Below, in pieces: positions 1 to 10,732 of a stretch of DNA of 64,000 nucleotides. Origin of the DNA: Candidatus Enterococcus huntleyi (GTDB lineage Bacteria > Bacillota > Bacilli > Lactobacillales > Enterococcaceae). The DNA is taken from assembly GCF_009933175.1 (NCBI RefSeq), contig NZ_MAEJ01000032.1, forward strand, positions 1 through 64,000, read 5' to 3'. A program made the position numbers and the translations under genes. The stretch's first letter is position 1, and each line of letters starts with the position of its first letter. The notes beneath the pieces are model-generated. The model was not told the DNA's origin. It searched no databases and saw nothing but the letters and a program-made list of their open reading frames with translations.

Positions 1-36
1 CTCAACGTCAAGAACATTTTTGAAAAGTTTTTTCAA
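1..36 (-). CDS. 5' end of a leftward gene, cut by window edge
   Basis: Only the first 12 codons are inside the window, so no function can be given. The reading is a TTG start followed by a lysine-rich beginning (MKKLFKNVLDVE). An AAGGGAA Shine-Dalgarno site lies nine bases before the start and a good promoter lies upstream. The TTG start is an inference from this arrangement. Confidence 0.35.
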   Translation of the reverse strand, partial: MKKLFKNVLDVE

Positions 37-85
37 AATTATGTTCCCTTCTATAAATGAGTTATCATTCACGCGAACATCTAAT

Positions 86-114
86 AATATATCAATTATT
101 TCAGGTTTCGTCAA
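86..114 (-). promoter_or_regulatory. Sigma-A promoter of the leftward gene at the window edge
   Basis: On the minus strand, TTGACG is followed by a 17-base spacer and TATATT. It points at the partial gene at the left edge and away from the croR-like gene. Nothing else is visible in the stretch up to 379. Confidence 0.5.
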
Positions 115-379
115 CTAAAAAAAGCTTGATCTAGCAACATTTCTTCGAATACGATTGTTTATCCACTTCCCCTTTTTTTCGTTCGGCATTTCTGTTTTTG
201 AAACCATTTATCCACTCTATTTGTTCAAAAACGTTCGTTATATCAGCTAAACGATTCTCTATCATCTTTTTGTCACTGCTGTTACTTCTAAGTTTTCATT
301 AATTAATGACTCTATTTATCCAAAAATCGCTTTTTTTGATAGAATAGAACTAACAACAGAATATATTGGAGGGTTACGT

Positions 380-1069
380 ATGAAAATTTTAGTTGCTGAT
401 GATGATAAAGAGATTGTTGAATTATTAAGTATCTATATACACAATGAAGGCTACGAGGCAGTGAAAGCTTATGATGGCAAGGAAGCTTTGTCTAAGATTC
501 GCACCATCCCTGATATTGAATTATTAATTCTGGATATTATGATGCCGATTATGGATGGTATGCAAGTGGTCAAAGAATTGCGCAAGGAATCACAGATCCC
601 GATTATTATGCTGACGGCAAAAACTACAGACATGGATAAAATTAAAGGACTTGTTGCTGGAGCCGATGACTATGTTACTAAGCCGTTTAATCCACTAGAG
701 GTTATGGCTCGTGTGAAATCTTTACTTAGAAGAACCAAGATGCAGGTGACACCTGATCAACCGGATAGTTTAGAAGTGCATTCTTTAATTATCAATAAGG
801 ATTCTCATGAAGTAAAAACAATTGATGGAAAAGAAATTCAATTAACTGCTTTAGAGTTCGGGATTTTGTACCTATTAGCTAGTCACCCTAATCGCGTCTT
901 TAGTGCTGACGAAATCTTTGAACGTGTTTGGAAGCAAGAGAGTATCGTTTCAGCAAAAACTGTTATGGTTCACGTGAGTCATTTACGCGATAAGATTGAA
1001 GAGGCTACGGATGGGGAAAAGGTCATTCAAACCGTTTGGGGAGTTGGTTATAAAATTGATGCAAGGTAA
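380..1069 (+). CDS. croR: Response regulator, OmpR/PhoB family, CroR-like
   Basis: A 229-residue regulator with an N-terminal receiver domain (acidic pair D8-D9, phospho-acceptor D52 in LLILDIMMP, T79, K101) and a C-terminal winged-helix DNA-binding domain (about 130-229). An AGGAG-type site precedes the ATG. The gene overlaps the following histidine kinase, so the two are one operon. In Enterococcus faecalis the CroRS pair, needed for intrinsic cephalosporin resistance and cell-wall stress response, lies just before serS and guaB, as here. The identity rests on this synteny and on recalled sequence similarity, not on a search. A VanR-type regulator is the alternative. Confidence 0.75.
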   Translation: MKILVADDDKEIVELLSIYIHNEGYEAVKAYDGKEALSKIRTIPDIELLILDIMMPIMDGMQVVKELRKESQIPIIMLTAKTTDMDKIKGLVAGADDYVTKPFNPLEVMARVKSLLRRTKMQVTPDQPDSLEVHSLIINKDSHEVKTIDGKEIQLTALEFGILYLLASHPNRVFSADEIFERVWKQESIVSAKTVMVHVSHLRDKIEEATDGEKVIQTVWGVGYKIDAR

Positions 1070-2291
1070 AAGAAAAGTGGCACAGGAAAAAAAGAAGCGA
1101 ATCACCCTGACTTCTAAGGAAATAAGCGAATTATTGGCGGAAGGAATTGTCACGATTGTTTTATTACTTCTATTAAATGTAGCAATTTTGGTTGTCTTAG
1201 ATTCGGTTGTTCGAAATTCACCTTCATTAGAGAATGCTATTTGGGGCACAAAGAATGCTTTTGCTAACCAATTAAATACGGATTTCTTCTTAAGTTTCAG
1301 AAACTTCTTTGTTCCTGTTTTCTTCTTACTTGATTTAGCAGTACTCTACTGGCGATTGATTCGTCGGTATAAACAGATGCAGCTCCGACATATCATTAGT
1401 GAACTGCATTATATCGCTGACGGCAACTATGATCACCGGATTCCTTTTGAATTAAGTGGTGATTTGAGTCGTGTGGTTTCAAGTATTAATGGCTTGGTTG
1501 ATAGCACTGTTGCGGCTATCGAGGATGAGCGGCGAATTGAAAAATCGAAGGATGAGTTGATTACAAATGTCAGCCATGATATTCGAACCCCTCTGACGTC
1601 TATTATCGGATACCTTGGTTTAATTGAGGATCGACAATTTCATTCGCAGGAGGATTTACTCAAATATACTCACACTGCCTATGTAAAATCAAAACAAATG
1701 AAGATTTTAGTCGAAGATCTATTCGAATATACTAAGGTCCGACAACCGTCTGTGCCTATCAATATCACTTCTTTTGATATGACACAATTGGTAGAACAGC
1801 TAGCTGCTGATTTTGAATTGGAGGCTTCCAAAAAACAAGTCGAAATTCATGTCGTTTCTTCACCAGAACATTTCATTATGGATGGAGACACAGAGAAACT
1901 CGTTCGTGTCTTCAACAATCTCCTTTCTAACGCCTTAAAATATGGTAAAGGGGCAAAGTATATTGTGATTGAAGTGGAGAAAGTCGGTACTGAAGCTGTT
2001 ATTACAGTGAAGAATGATGGGGCTATGATTCCAAAACGATCTCTCGATTCTCTCTTTGATCGTTTCTATCGTGTGGAAGAATCTCGTTCGCAAGAAACTG
2101 GTGGTACTGGGCTAGGATTGGCAATTGCCCAAAGTATCATCGCCTTACATGGTGGCTATATCTACGCCAAATCAGATACTCACTGGACAGCTTTTATCAT
2201 GCACTTACCATTGACGAGAAATAATCCGGATGAGTTAGATACTGAGAAAACTCTTTCTGAAACTAAAAAGAAATTAGGCTTACGCAAATAA
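1059..2291 (+). CDS. croS: Sensor histidine kinase, CroS-like
   Basis: Membrane sensor kinase partner of the regulator just upstream. With the ATG at 1059 it has 410 residues: TM1 at about 30-48, a short outside loop, TM2 at about 82-100, a HAMP-like linker, the phospho-accepting H173 in NVSHDIRTPLT, and an ATPase domain with the N box (NNLLSNALKYG) and G box (GTGLGLAIAQS). The ATG overlaps the end of croR by 11 bases, typical of translational coupling. A longer frame opens at 996 inside croR but has no reason to be used, and a GTG at 1077 is another possible start. The short extracellular loop suggests sensing within or at the membrane, which is inference. Confidence 0.75.
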   Translation: MQGKRKVAQEKKKRITLTSKEISELLAEGIVTIVLLLLLNVAILVVLDSVVRNSPSLENAIWGTKNAFANQLNTDFFLSFRNFFVPVFFLLDLAVLYWRLIRRYKQMQLRHIISELHYIADGNYDHRIPFELSGDLSRVVSSINGLVDSTVAAIEDERRIEKSKDELITNVSHDIRTPLTSIIGYLGLIEDRQFHSQEDLLKYTHTAYVKSKQMKILVEDLFEYTKVRQPSVPINITSFDMTQLVEQLAADFELEASKKQVEIHVVSSPEHFIMDGDTEKLVRVFNNLLSNALKYGKGAKYIVIEVEKVGTEAVITVKNDGAMIPKRSLDSLFDRFYRVEESRSQETGGTGLGLAIAQSIIALHGGYIYAKSDTHWTAFIMHLPLTRNNPDELDTEKTLSETKKKLGLRK

Positions 2292-2296
2292 GTAAG

Positions 2297-2338
2297 AAGA
2301 TAAGTAGTGAGTCAAATTGACCTGCTGCTTATCTTTTT
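2297..2338 (+). terminator. Rho-independent terminator after croS
   Basis: An 11-base stem, AAGATAAGTAG with CTGCTTATCTT (one G-U pair), is followed by T5. It sits six bases after the croS stop. Confidence 0.75.
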
Positions 2339-2433
2339 GCTTTCTGTTCTCCTCTAAACTTTCCTACAGCTCTCTCTTCAGTCACTTTACGTATTCTTTC
2401 ACCTTTCTTTCGTCGTCTTCTTCATCTAAGCGA

Positions 2434-2462
2434 TTGACAATTAATTCTTCTTTCACTATACT
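2434..2462 (+). promoter_or_regulatory. Consensus promoter of the serS T-box transcript
   Basis: A perfect TTGACA -35 box, 17-base spacer and TATACT -10 box place the start of transcription just before the T-box leader. Confidence 0.75.
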
Positions 2463-2499
2463 GATAGATAATATCAGTCAGAAAAGCTAGTACTTACGT

Positions 2500-2728
2500 G
2501 CTTATTTTATAGAGAGTTGACGGTTGGTGAAAGTCAATAATAGCTCGTTAGGAATCCACTTTTCACAAATGAAATATAACGAACACATTCGTCTAAGTTA
2601 TATCGGCAAACAACCGTTATCTTGTTTACAAGGGCAGCTTTAGTGAGCTGAACTTGGGTGGTACCGCGAATTCAAACTAGTTCGTCCCAAGAAAGAAATC
2701 TTTTTGGGCTGGACTAGTTTTTTTATTT
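2500..2728 (+). promoter_or_regulatory. Serine T-box riboswitch upstream of serS
   Basis: The conserved T-box core GGGTGGTACCGCG is at 2656-2668. It is followed by a long terminator stem (ACTAGTTCGTCCCA pairing with TGGGCTGGACTAGT) and a T-run ending near 2728. Stem I carries a likely specifier UCC at 2555-2557, a serine codon, followed by A as usual. In this class uncharged tRNA pairs with the specifier and with the UGGN bulge, stabilises an antiterminator and lets serS be transcribed. The specifier position is my reading of the stem and was not folded by program. Confidence 0.85.
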
Positions 2729-2784
2729 TGGTTTTTGTCTGACTTAAACCAACTACAAACTAATTATTACGAGGAGGAAATAGT

Positions 2785-4056
2785 ATGTTAGATGTAAAAA
2801 TGATTCGTCAAAATTTTGATGACGTCAAAGAAAAGTTACAAACCAGAGGAGTCAAAGAGGAAGTCTTAGTGGAATTCATGCGTTTAGATGAAAGTCGTCG
2901 CGCTTTACTAGTAAAAAGTGAAGAGCTGAAAAAATACCGTAATGATGTTTCAACAAAAATTGCCGAATTAAAACGTGAAAAACAAGATGCTACTGATAAA
3001 ATAGCTGAAATGAAGACCGTTGGTGGCGAGATTAAAGCCCTTGATGTTGAGATTGCTCAGATCGATGAAGATTTGCGTTTAATTTCTACGACCTTACCTA
3101 ACTTACCGCATCCATCAGTACCTGTCGGAAAAGATGAAGATGATAATGTCGAAGTCCGCCGTTGGAGTCAACCTAAAAATTTTGATTTTGAGCCAAAACC
3201 GCATTGGGAAATCGCTGAAAACTTAGATATTTTAGATTTTGAACGTGGCGCAAAAGTTTCTGGTAGCCGTTTTGTTTATTACAAAGGTTTAGGCGCTCGT
3301 CTTGAACGTGCTTTATATAACTTTATGTTAGATCAACACATTTACGAGCATGGCTATACTGAAATGATGACACCATACGCAGTCAACAGTAATTCAATGT
3401 TTGGGACTGGCCAATTTCCAAAATTCAAAGAGGATGTTTTCCAATTAGCTGATACAGATTTAACTCTAATTCCAACAGCTGAAGTCCCTTTAACAAACTA
3501 CTACAACAATGAAATTTTAGATGGACAAGAGTTGCCAATCAAATTTACTGCTTTGAGCCCGGCTTTCCGTTCTGAGGCAGGTAGTGCCGGTCGCGATACT
3601 CGCGGATTGATTCGTTTGCACCAATTTAATAAAGTCGAGATGGTTAAATTCAGTGATGCTGAGCATTCATATGATGAACTAGAAAAAATGACCAACGACG
3701 CTGAAGCTTTATTACAAAAATTGAATCTGCCTTACCGTGTGTTGGCCTTATCAACTGGCGACATGGGCTTCTCAGCTGCGAAAACTTATGACCTAGAAGT
3801 CTGGATTCCAGCCCAAGATATGTATCGTGAAATCAGCTCATGTTCAAATTGTGAGGATTTCCAAGCTCGTCGCGCTATGATCCGTTACCGTGATGAAAAT
3901 GGCAAAACAAACTATGCTCACACGCTAAATGGTTCTGGTTTAGCAGTTGGACGGACGGTTGCCGCAGTTTTAGAAAATTACCAAAATGAAGATGGCAGTG
4001 TCACTGTCCCTGAAGTTTTAGTCCCTTACATGGGTGGACTGAAAGTCATCAAATAA
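2785..4056 (+). CDS. serS: Seryl-tRNA synthetase
   Basis: Class II aminoacyl-tRNA synthetase of 423 residues, the normal length. It charges tRNA-Ser in the cytoplasm. The first 110 or so residues form the coiled-coil tRNA-binding arm, rich in E/K. The catalytic core has motif 2 ([14 protein letters not shown]) and motif 3 ([15 protein letters not shown]). The ATG has a GAGGAGG site. Expression is controlled by the T-box directly upstream, which senses serine starvation. It is transcribed alone and ends in its own terminator. Confidence 0.97.
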   Translation: MLDVKMIRQNFDDVKEKLQTRGVKEEVLVEFMRLDESRRALLVKSEELKKYRNDVSTKIAELKREKQDATDKIAEMKTVGGEIKALDVEIAQIDEDLRLISTTLPNLPHPSVPVGKDEDDNVEVRRWSQPKNFDFEPKPHWEIAENLDILDFERGAKVSGSRFVYYKGLGARLERALYNFMLDQHIYEHGYTEMMTPYAVNSNSMFGTGQFPKFKEDVFQLADTDLTLIPTAEVPLTNYYNNEILDGQELPIKFTALSPAFRSEAGSAGRDTRGLIRLHQFNKVEMVKFSDAEHSYDELEKMTNDAEALLQKLNLPYRVLALSTGDMGFSAAKTYDLEVWIPAQDMYREISSCSNCEDFQARRAMIRYRDENGKTNYAHTLNGSGLAVGRTVAAVLENYQNEDGSVTVPEVLVPYMGGLKVIK

Positions 4057-4075
4057 TCACTGTAAATAGAATTTG

Positions 4076-4113
4076 AAAAATCGGATGGCTTACCTTCAAC
4101 CATCCGATTTTTT
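4076..4113 (+). terminator. Terminator after serS
   Basis: Stem AAATCGGATGG with CCATCCGATTT, then a T-run, 20 bases past the serS stop. Confidence 0.8.
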
Positions 4114-4128
4114 CTATTGAATACAAAA

Positions 4129-4170
4129 GACTCGGTAGACCATGAATACAAAATTCTGGTCTACCGGGTC
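4129..4170 (-). terminator. Terminator after guaB
   Basis: A 14-base stem (GACCCGGTAGACCA with TGGTCTACCGAGTC on the minus strand) followed by TTTTG, 30 bases past the guaB stop. With the serS terminator it separates two convergent genes. Confidence 0.75.
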
Positions 4171-4200
4171 TCTATTATCTCTATTTTTTTGTGCTAATTT

Positions 4201-5706
<1,506 letters not shown>

Positions 5707-5721
5707 TTAATTTTATATATG

Positions 5722-5750
5722 AAAATAACAGATTCTTCCTTTCAAGTCAA
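5722..5750 (-). promoter_or_regulatory. guaB promoter
   Basis: Minus strand TTGACT, 17-base spacer, TATTTT, with the guaB start about 35 bases downstream. I saw no purine riboswitch or PurBox in the leader. Confidence 0.55.
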
Positions 5751-5880
5751 CACTATTCAGCTGATTATTAACATTTTCTAGGAATTAAGCCGAACAATCA
5801 CTTCTGATCTCAGGAAGATTGATCAGTTGTCCCTTTCCTCAATCCACTTCACCTCTTCACAATTAGTGAACATTTTTATT

Positions 5881-5930
5881 ACACAAAAAGCTAGCACCCA
5901 ATTTTTATTAATTCAAATTGGGGCTAGCTT
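5881..5930 (-). terminator. Terminator of the rsmG-to-DUF1129 operon
   Basis: Minus strand stem AAGCTAGCCCCAATTT with AAATTGGGTGCTAGCTT (one bulge), then TTTTGTGT. It lies just after the DUF1129 gene. Confidence 0.75.
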
Positions 5931-5936
5931 CTTAAG

Positions 5937-6632
5937 TTATTTATTTCTTGGGACTGCCAAACTGCCGACAATACCATATTTTTTCTTCAAGTAATAACGG
6001 ATTGCTAAGGCAATTGCCCCCATTACAATCACAATCATTGGTTCAAGAATTGGGTTAATGACTGGTGGGAACATCATCGTTACAGCCAGTGAAAGCACCC
6101 ATAGTAAGGTCGTTCCAATAATAATCGCCATTGATTTGAACATCCCTGGTTTTTGACTTTTGTCAGCTCCTGGTTGTTCAAAACGGTAGATGTATTTATA
6201 CATTAAGTAGAAAACCCAACCGCCAATTGCTGAACTGATCACTAAAGTTGTAATCCCGTAAGAGATTTGTGTACCTTTTGAAATCAGCGCCATAAATGAG
6301 ATCATGATACTGAAGATCCCAAAGATTAATAAAGTATTATCCAACCACATTGTCCAAGGACTTGATGATTTTGGTTTTTGCGGTTTAGTAATAATCGCTT
6401 CTGTGCGTTCAGACACCGTGCCAAACAATTGTCTAGCCGTCTTCCCGCCCTTTTGTTCTTCAACTAATACAGGTAGGATGTCATGTAACGCCAAGGTCTT
6501 TTCTTCTTCACTTAAATTCGCCGCCGCAAGAGCCTTCTTTAAATCAAAGATATATTGTTGGTTACGCTTGGTAAGCTGCGTTTCTAGACTGCGATTTTCA
6601 CTAACGATTTCTCGTAGTTTTTCTGGTTCCAT
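5937..6632 (-). CDS. DUF1129-family membrane protein
   Basis: A 231-residue protein of unknown function. The N-terminal third is hydrophilic and helical, rich in E/K. About 115-225 holds four predicted membrane segments (around 117-138, 145-165, 186-206 and 207-222), ending in a basic tail (YYLKKKYGIV). I start at the ATG at 6632, preceded by GGAGGAC. The longer frame to 6668 would start before that site. It is the last gene of the leftward operon. The family assignment is from recall of the DUF1129 pattern in lactic bacteria. Confidence 0.65.
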   Translation of the reverse strand: MEPEKLREIVSENRSLETQLTKRNQQYIFDLKKALAAANLSEEEKTLALHDILPVLVEEQKGGKTARQLFGTVSERTEAIITKPQKPKSSSPWTMWLDNTLLIFGIFSIMISFMALISKGTQISYGITTLVISSAIGGWVFYLMYKYIYRFEQPGADKSQKPGMFKSMAIIIGTTLLWVLSLAVTMMFPPVINPILEPMIVIVMGAIALAIRYYLKKKYGIVGSLAVPRNK

Positions 6633-6747
6633 CTCGATTCGTCCTCCTTCGCCATTGCCATAAAACAATCTTCTCTAGATAATTGTTCATAAACAATGGA
6701 ATTCACAAAAGCTATTTTACCACATTTTAGCAGAAACTTGATAGCCT

Positions 6748-7848
6748 TTATACGTTAAATCGGAACAACATAACATCGCCATCTTGGACAACGTAATCTT
6801 TTCCTTCTAAACGAACACGCCCAGCTTCTTTGGCCGCTTGCATATTGCCGTATTTATTTAAGTCTTCATAAGAAACCGTCTCTGCTCGAATAAAGCCGCG
6901 TTCAAAGTCAGTATGGATAATCCCCGCCGCTTGCGGTGCCTTCATCCCTTTGCGGAAAGTCCAGGCACGCACTTCTTGTTCGCCTGCCGTAAAGTAAGTC
7001 GCTAAGCCTAATAAATCATAAGCTGCTCTGATCAATTGATCCAAGCCAGACTCTTCAATGCCTAATGCTTCTAAAAATTCAGCCTTGTCTTCATCATCCA
7101 ACTCAGCAATTTCTTCCTCTGCTCGCGCACAAATCACGATGACTTCAGCATTTTCGCTAGAAGCAAAGTTACGGACTGTTTGTACATAATGGTTGTTCTC
7201 AGCATCTGAAACTTCATCTTCTGAAACATTGGCCACATACAACACAGGTTTTGTCGTTAACAAGAATAAGCTACGAACAATCTTTTGTTCGTCTTCTGTA
7301 AACTCGATAGAACGAGCCGAAATGCCTTCTTCTAAAACCGGTTTGATCTTATCTAAGACAGCCAACTCAGCGACCGCATCTTTATCTTTCGTTTTAGCAA
7401 TTTTCGCCACTCGCGTATACCGTTTATTGACCGATTCTAAATCCGCCAAGACCAACTCTAAATTGATCGTGTCGATATCTTCTAACGGGTCAACGCGGCC
7501 TTCCACGTGGGTAATATTATCATCATCAAAACAACGCACGACATGACAAATCGCATCCACTTGGCGGATATGACTCAAGAATTGATTCCCTAAACCTTCC
7601 CCTTTACTGGCCCCACGAACGATTCCAGCAATATCAGTAAATTCAAAAGTCGTCGGAACGGTCTTTTTAGGTTTGACTAATTCAGTCAAGCGTTGCAAAC
7701 GATAATCAGGTACTTCTACCATGCCAACATTTGGATCAATTGTTGCAAAAGGATAGTTAGCAGCCTCTGCTCCTGCTTTAGTTATTGCGTTAAATAAGGT
7801 CGATTTTCCGACGTTCGGTAACCCGACGATTCCGGCGGTTAATGCCAT
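6748..7848 (-). CDS. ychF: Redox-regulated ATPase YchF
   Basis: An Obg-related P-loop protein of 366 residues, the usual size. G1 is GLPNVGKST (8-16), the switch region has [16 protein letters not shown], and the C terminus is a TGS domain. Members prefer ATP to GTP and bind ribosomes; in E. coli YchF affects oxidative-stress response and start-codon choice. It is co-transcribed with parB and the DUF951 gene, a common Firmicute arrangement. Confidence 0.95.
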   Translation of the reverse strand: MALTAGIVGLPNVGKSTLFNAITKAGAEAANYPFATIDPNVGMVEVPDYRLQRLTELVKPKKTVPTTFEFTDIAGIVRGASKGEGLGNQFLSHIRQVDAICHVVRCFDDDNITHVEGRVDPLEDIDTINLELVLADLESVNKRYTRVAKIAKTKDKDAVAELAVLDKIKPVLEEGISARSIEFTEDEQKIVRSLFLLTTKPVLYVANVSEDEVSDAENNHYVQTVRNFASSENAEVIVICARAEEEIAELDDEDKAEFLEALGIEESGLDQLIRAAYDLLGLATYFTAGEQEVRAWTFRKGMKAPQAAGIIHTDFERGFIRAETVSYEDLNKYGNMQAAKEAGRVRLEGKDYVVQDGDVMLFRFNV

Positions 7849-7864
7849 AGTATCTTCACTCTTT

Positions 7865-8047
7865 CTACACTTTTTTTTCTAGTAATTTTTTCATTTTCTT
7901 TTCAAATTCGCGCCGTGGCATCATCACGATATGGCCACATTTTGAACATTTAATTTTTATATCCGCACCCATCCGCACAATCTCCCAGCGATTCGTCTGG
8001 CAAGCGTGGGGCTTTTTCATCTCAACAATATCCCCTAAATCATACAT
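7865..8047 (-). CDS. DUF951 family protein (YyzM type)
   Basis: A 60-residue protein with three cysteines: C16 in PHACQTNRW and the pair CSKC (34-37), probably a metal site. The tail is strongly basic ([10 protein letters not shown]). The family is regularly found between parB (spo0J) and ychF in Firmicutes, as here. Its role is unknown; nucleic-acid binding is a guess from charge. The ATG follows AGGAAGAG. Confidence 0.85.
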   Translation of the reverse strand: MYDLGDIVEMKKPHACQTNRWEIVRMGADIKIKCSKCGHIVMMPRREFEKKMKKLLEKKV

Positions 8048-8059
8048 AAGCTCTTCCTC

Positions 8060-8950
8060 CTATGCTTCATCAAATTGAATACTTAAGATATCTAAAATAC
8101 GGGTCAAATCAGATTGAGACAAGTACTCGATTTCAATTTTTCCCTTGCCATCTTTTTCTTGAATGGCGACATTCGTACCAAACTTATCCATCAAACGTTC
8201 TTCACTTTCACGCAGATAATAAGGTTTTTCTTGGACCAAACGAGGGATTTTTTTATTCTCTTTCCCTTTGTTCTCATTCAATTCACTGACTATTTGCTCC
8301 AATTGACGCACGGTCAGATTTTCTTTAACTGCGCGATTAGCTAATTTTAAAATCAACTTTTTATCTTTTAAACCTAAAAGAGTTCGCGCTTGGCCCATCG
8401 AAAGTCGTTCATCTTGAACCATTTCCTTCACCAAATTAGGTAAGGTCAACAAACGCAAATAGTTAGCGATATACGGCCGACTTTTTCCTAAACGTTCAGC
8501 CACTTCTGACTGAGTTAATTTAAGATTCTTCATCAGCATTTCATAAGCTTCTGCTTCTTCTAATGGATTAAGATCTTCACGTTGCAAGTTTTCTAGCACG
8601 GCGACCTGCATCATCGCTTCTTCATTAAATTCTCGAACAATTGCCGGAATCGCTTGTTTCCCTGCTAATTTTGACGCCCGAAAACGACGTTCACCAGCAA
8701 TAATTTCATAGCCTTTAACGGAAGATTTACGCACAATAATCGGTTGAAAAACACCGGATTGCTCGATGGAATTAGCTAATTCTTGTAAAGAACCTTCATC
8801 AAATGTTTTACGTGGTTGGTAGGGATTGGGCCGTAGCTCATTTAAAGGAATTTCTAAAACCAATTCCTTTTTGACATCGACATCTTCCAAGCCAGCAAAG
8901 TCTTGAAATAACGCGTCAATTCCTCTACCTAAGCCTTTACTCTTGCTCAC
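8060..8950 (-). CDS. parB: Chromosome-partitioning protein ParB (Spo0J)
   Basis: A 296-residue ParB. The N-terminal CTP-binding domain includes the conserved GERRFRAS patch (about 93-100). A helix-turn-helix centre (about 137-157, LTQSEVAERLGKSRPYIANYLRL) recognises parS, and the C terminus is a dimerisation region. ParB loads at parS, spreads as a clamp and recruits SMC near the origin. The start is GTG, overlapping parA by 14 bases. At least two perfect parS sites lie at 44.1 and 46.3 kb. Confidence 0.95.
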   Translation of the reverse strand: MSKSKGLGRGIDALFQDFAGLEDVDVKKELVLEIPLNELRPNPYQPRKTFDEGSLQELANSIEQSGVFQPIIVRKSSVKGYEIIAGERRFRASKLAGKQAIPAIVREFNEEAMMQVAVLENLQREDLNPLEEAEAYEMLMKNLKLTQSEVAERLGKSRPYIANYLRLLTLPNLVKEMVQDERLSMGQARTLLGLKDKKLILKLANRAVKENLTVRQLEQIVSELNENKGKENKKIPRLVQEKPYYLRESEERLMDKFGTNVAIQEKDGKGKIEIEYLSQSDLTRILDILSIQFDEA

Positions 8951-9704
8951 GATTCAGCACTTCCTTTGCTAGAGATAGGTACACTTCGGCACCTTTAGAA
9001 CGTGGATCATAATCAATGATCGATAATCCATGACTCGGTGCTTCCGAAAGACGCACATTTCTAGGAATGATGGTATCGTAGACTTTTTCACGGAAATACT
9101 TCCGCACTTCATCCACGACCTCAGCTCCTAAATTGGTCCGGGCATCATACATCGTCAAGAGCACGCCTTCGATTTTCAACTCAGGATTAAAATGTTTTTG
9201 AACAAGGCGTACGGTATTCAGTAATTGACTTAACCCTTCCAACGCATAATATTCACACTGCACCGGAATTAAAATTGAGTCACTTGAAGTAAAAGCATTA
9301 ATCGTCAAATGGCCTAAGGAAGGCGGGCAATCGATCAGAATAAAATCATAGCTATCCGCCACTTCAGCCAACGCCATTTTTAAGCGCGACTCGCGAGCCA
9401 TCATCGACGTCAATTCAATCTCCGCTCCCGCCAACTGAATAGTTGCTGGAACGATATCTAAATTTTCACGAGTGGTAGACAAGATCGTTTCTTTGATGGG
9501 GGTCTCATTGACTAGCACATCATAAACATCTTGATCCACATCCGGCTTTCTAATACCAATCCCACTAGTAGCATTGCCTTGGGCATCTATATCAACAAGT
9601 AATACTTTTTTTCCATTGAATGCTAAACACGCACCCAAATTCACGGTGGTAGTGGTTTTACCCACTCCGCCTTTTTGATTTGCGACAGAGATTATCCGTG
9701 CCAT
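8937..9704 (-). CDS. parA: Chromosome-partitioning ATPase ParA (Soj)
   Basis: A 255-residue deviant Walker-A ATPase. KGGVGKTTT (11-19) contains the signature lysine, and DCPPSLG is the Walker B region. In B. subtilis the homologue Soj also controls DnaA. It is coupled to parB by overlap and follows rsmG by 11 bases. The ATG has AGGAGGA. Confidence 0.96.
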   Translation of the reverse strand: MARIISVANQKGGVGKTTTTVNLGACLAFNGKKVLLVDIDAQGNATSGIGIRKPDVDQDVYDVLVNETPIKETILSTTRENLDIVPATIQLAGAEIELTSMMARESRLKMALAEVADSYDFILIDCPPSLGHLTINAFTSSDSILIPVQCEYYALEGLSQLLNTVRLVQKHFNPELKIEGVLLTMYDARTNLGAEVVDEVRKYFREKVYDTIIPRNVRLSEAPSHGLSIIDYDPRSKGAEVYLSLAKEVLNREQE

Positions 9705-9715
9705 CGAGTCTCCTC

Positions 9716-10432
9716 CTATTTCAGCGGTTGCTTATTGGGCAATCCTGGTTTTCTTGGGTATTTTTTAGGCGTTTCCTTTTTCTTTTGAATGACCAAAACA
9801 TGCCGTTCATCAGCTGTAACTGGTAATTGAAGCGAACGCTCTTCAATAAACTTGCCACCTAATGTCGCGATTGCTGGTTTGGCTTCTTTTAATTCCTCGT
9901 CACTTTTAGCTGCCTTTAAGGCAAAGAAATAACCATCTTTTTTGACTAACGGTAAACACAATTCACTCAAAACATTCAAACGCGCCACCGCTCTGGCTGT
10001 GACAAAATCAAACGATTCCCGGATTTCTTTGGTTTGACCAAAGGTCTCCGCACGATCATGATACAAGTGCACGTCTTCTAATTTAAGTTCTTTGACCAAT
10101 TCTGTCAAAAAGGTAATCCGCTTATTTAAGGAATCGACAATCGAAATCGATAAAGCTGGAAAAACAATTTTTAACGGAATACTCGGAAAACCAGCGCCTG
10201 ATCCGACATCACATAACGCGGCTTTTTGCGAAAAGTCTTGGGCAAAAGAAAGGGTCAATGAATCATAGAAATGCTTCAAATAAACCTCTTTTTTATCGGT
10301 AATGGCAGTCAGGTTCATCTTCTCATTCCACTCAACGAGCAAATGGAAGTAACGCTCGAACTGCGCCAGCTGTTCAGCTGATAATTCAATCTCATGTTCG
10401 GCTAATGCCTGTTGAAATTCTTCAGGTGTCAT
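9716..10432 (-). CDS. rsmG: 16S rRNA (guanine-N7) methyltransferase
   Basis: Methylates G527 of 16S rRNA (E. coli numbering) using S-adenosylmethionine. The 238 residues contain the SAM motif [13 protein letters not shown] and end in a lysine-rich tail. The start chosen is the ATG at 10432, with AAAGGAA before it; the longer frame to 10471 would run through an inverted repeat. First gene of the rsmG-parA-parB operon. Confidence 0.95.
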   Translation of the reverse strand: MTPEEFQQALAEHEIELSAEQLAQFERYFHLLVEWNEKMNLTAITDKKEVYLKHFYDSLTLSFAQDFSQKAALCDVGSGAGFPSIPLKIVFPALSISIVDSLNKRITFLTELVKELKLEDVHLYHDRAETFGQTKEIRESFDFVTARAVARLNVLSELCLPLVKKDGYFFALKAAKSDEELKEAKPAIATLGGKFIEERSLQLPVTADERHVLVIQKKKETPKKYPRKPGLPNKQPLK

Positions 10433-10448
10433 AAGGGTTCCTTTCTCT

Positions 10449-10472
10449 TGTGAAACAAGAAAATGTTTCACA
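10449..10472. promoter_or_regulatory. Inverted repeat of parS-like half sites at the rsmG-parA-parB promoter
   Basis: TGTGAAACA and TGTTTCACA are separated by six bases. Each arm matches a half of the parS sequence TGTTTCACGTGAAACA, but turned outward. The repeat covers the expected transcription start, between the -10 box and the rsmG ribosome-binding site, where an operator would act. Autoregulation by ParB is an inference. Confidence 0.5.
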
Positions 10473-10484
10473 CATACTTATCCT

Positions 10485-10513
10485 ACTTTAACGCAAATAG
10501 AGCTTTCTTGCAA
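10485..10513 (-). promoter_or_regulatory. Promoter of the rsmG-parA-parB operon
   Basis: Minus strand TTGCAA, 17-base spacer, TAAAGT, located 50 bases before the rsmG start. Confidence 0.5.
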
Positions 10514-10623
10514 TGCCTAGCCCCAGATTCTTTGCGTTATAAAATAAAAAAATCTTTTCCTAAAATTGTCCTCTTTTTTCCAAAGTTTGATGGTGGGCTT
10601 CGTCTAATTTTTTTCGACAGAAG

Positions 10624-10672
10624 AAGAGTCTGAAACAGCCAACAGCATGTGGCTTGTTTCAGACTCTTCTAT
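10624..10672. terminator. Long hairpin downstream of gyrA
   Basis: A perfect 16-base inverted repeat (AGAAGAGTCTGAAACA and its complement) with a 17-base loop sits 60 bases after the gyrA stop. There is no T-run on either strand right next to it, so it may stabilise or process the transcript rather than end it. Confidence 0.45.
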
Positions 10673-10732
10673 CGAGGATTACTCGTGTCGGAAATGTTCA
10701 CCCCGACCCGTCCTCTATCTTTACACTGATTT

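Noticed and set aside
968-983. parS-like sequence inside croR (TGGTTCACGTGAGTCA)
   Set aside because: Three mismatches to the consensus and inside coding sequence, so probably chance.
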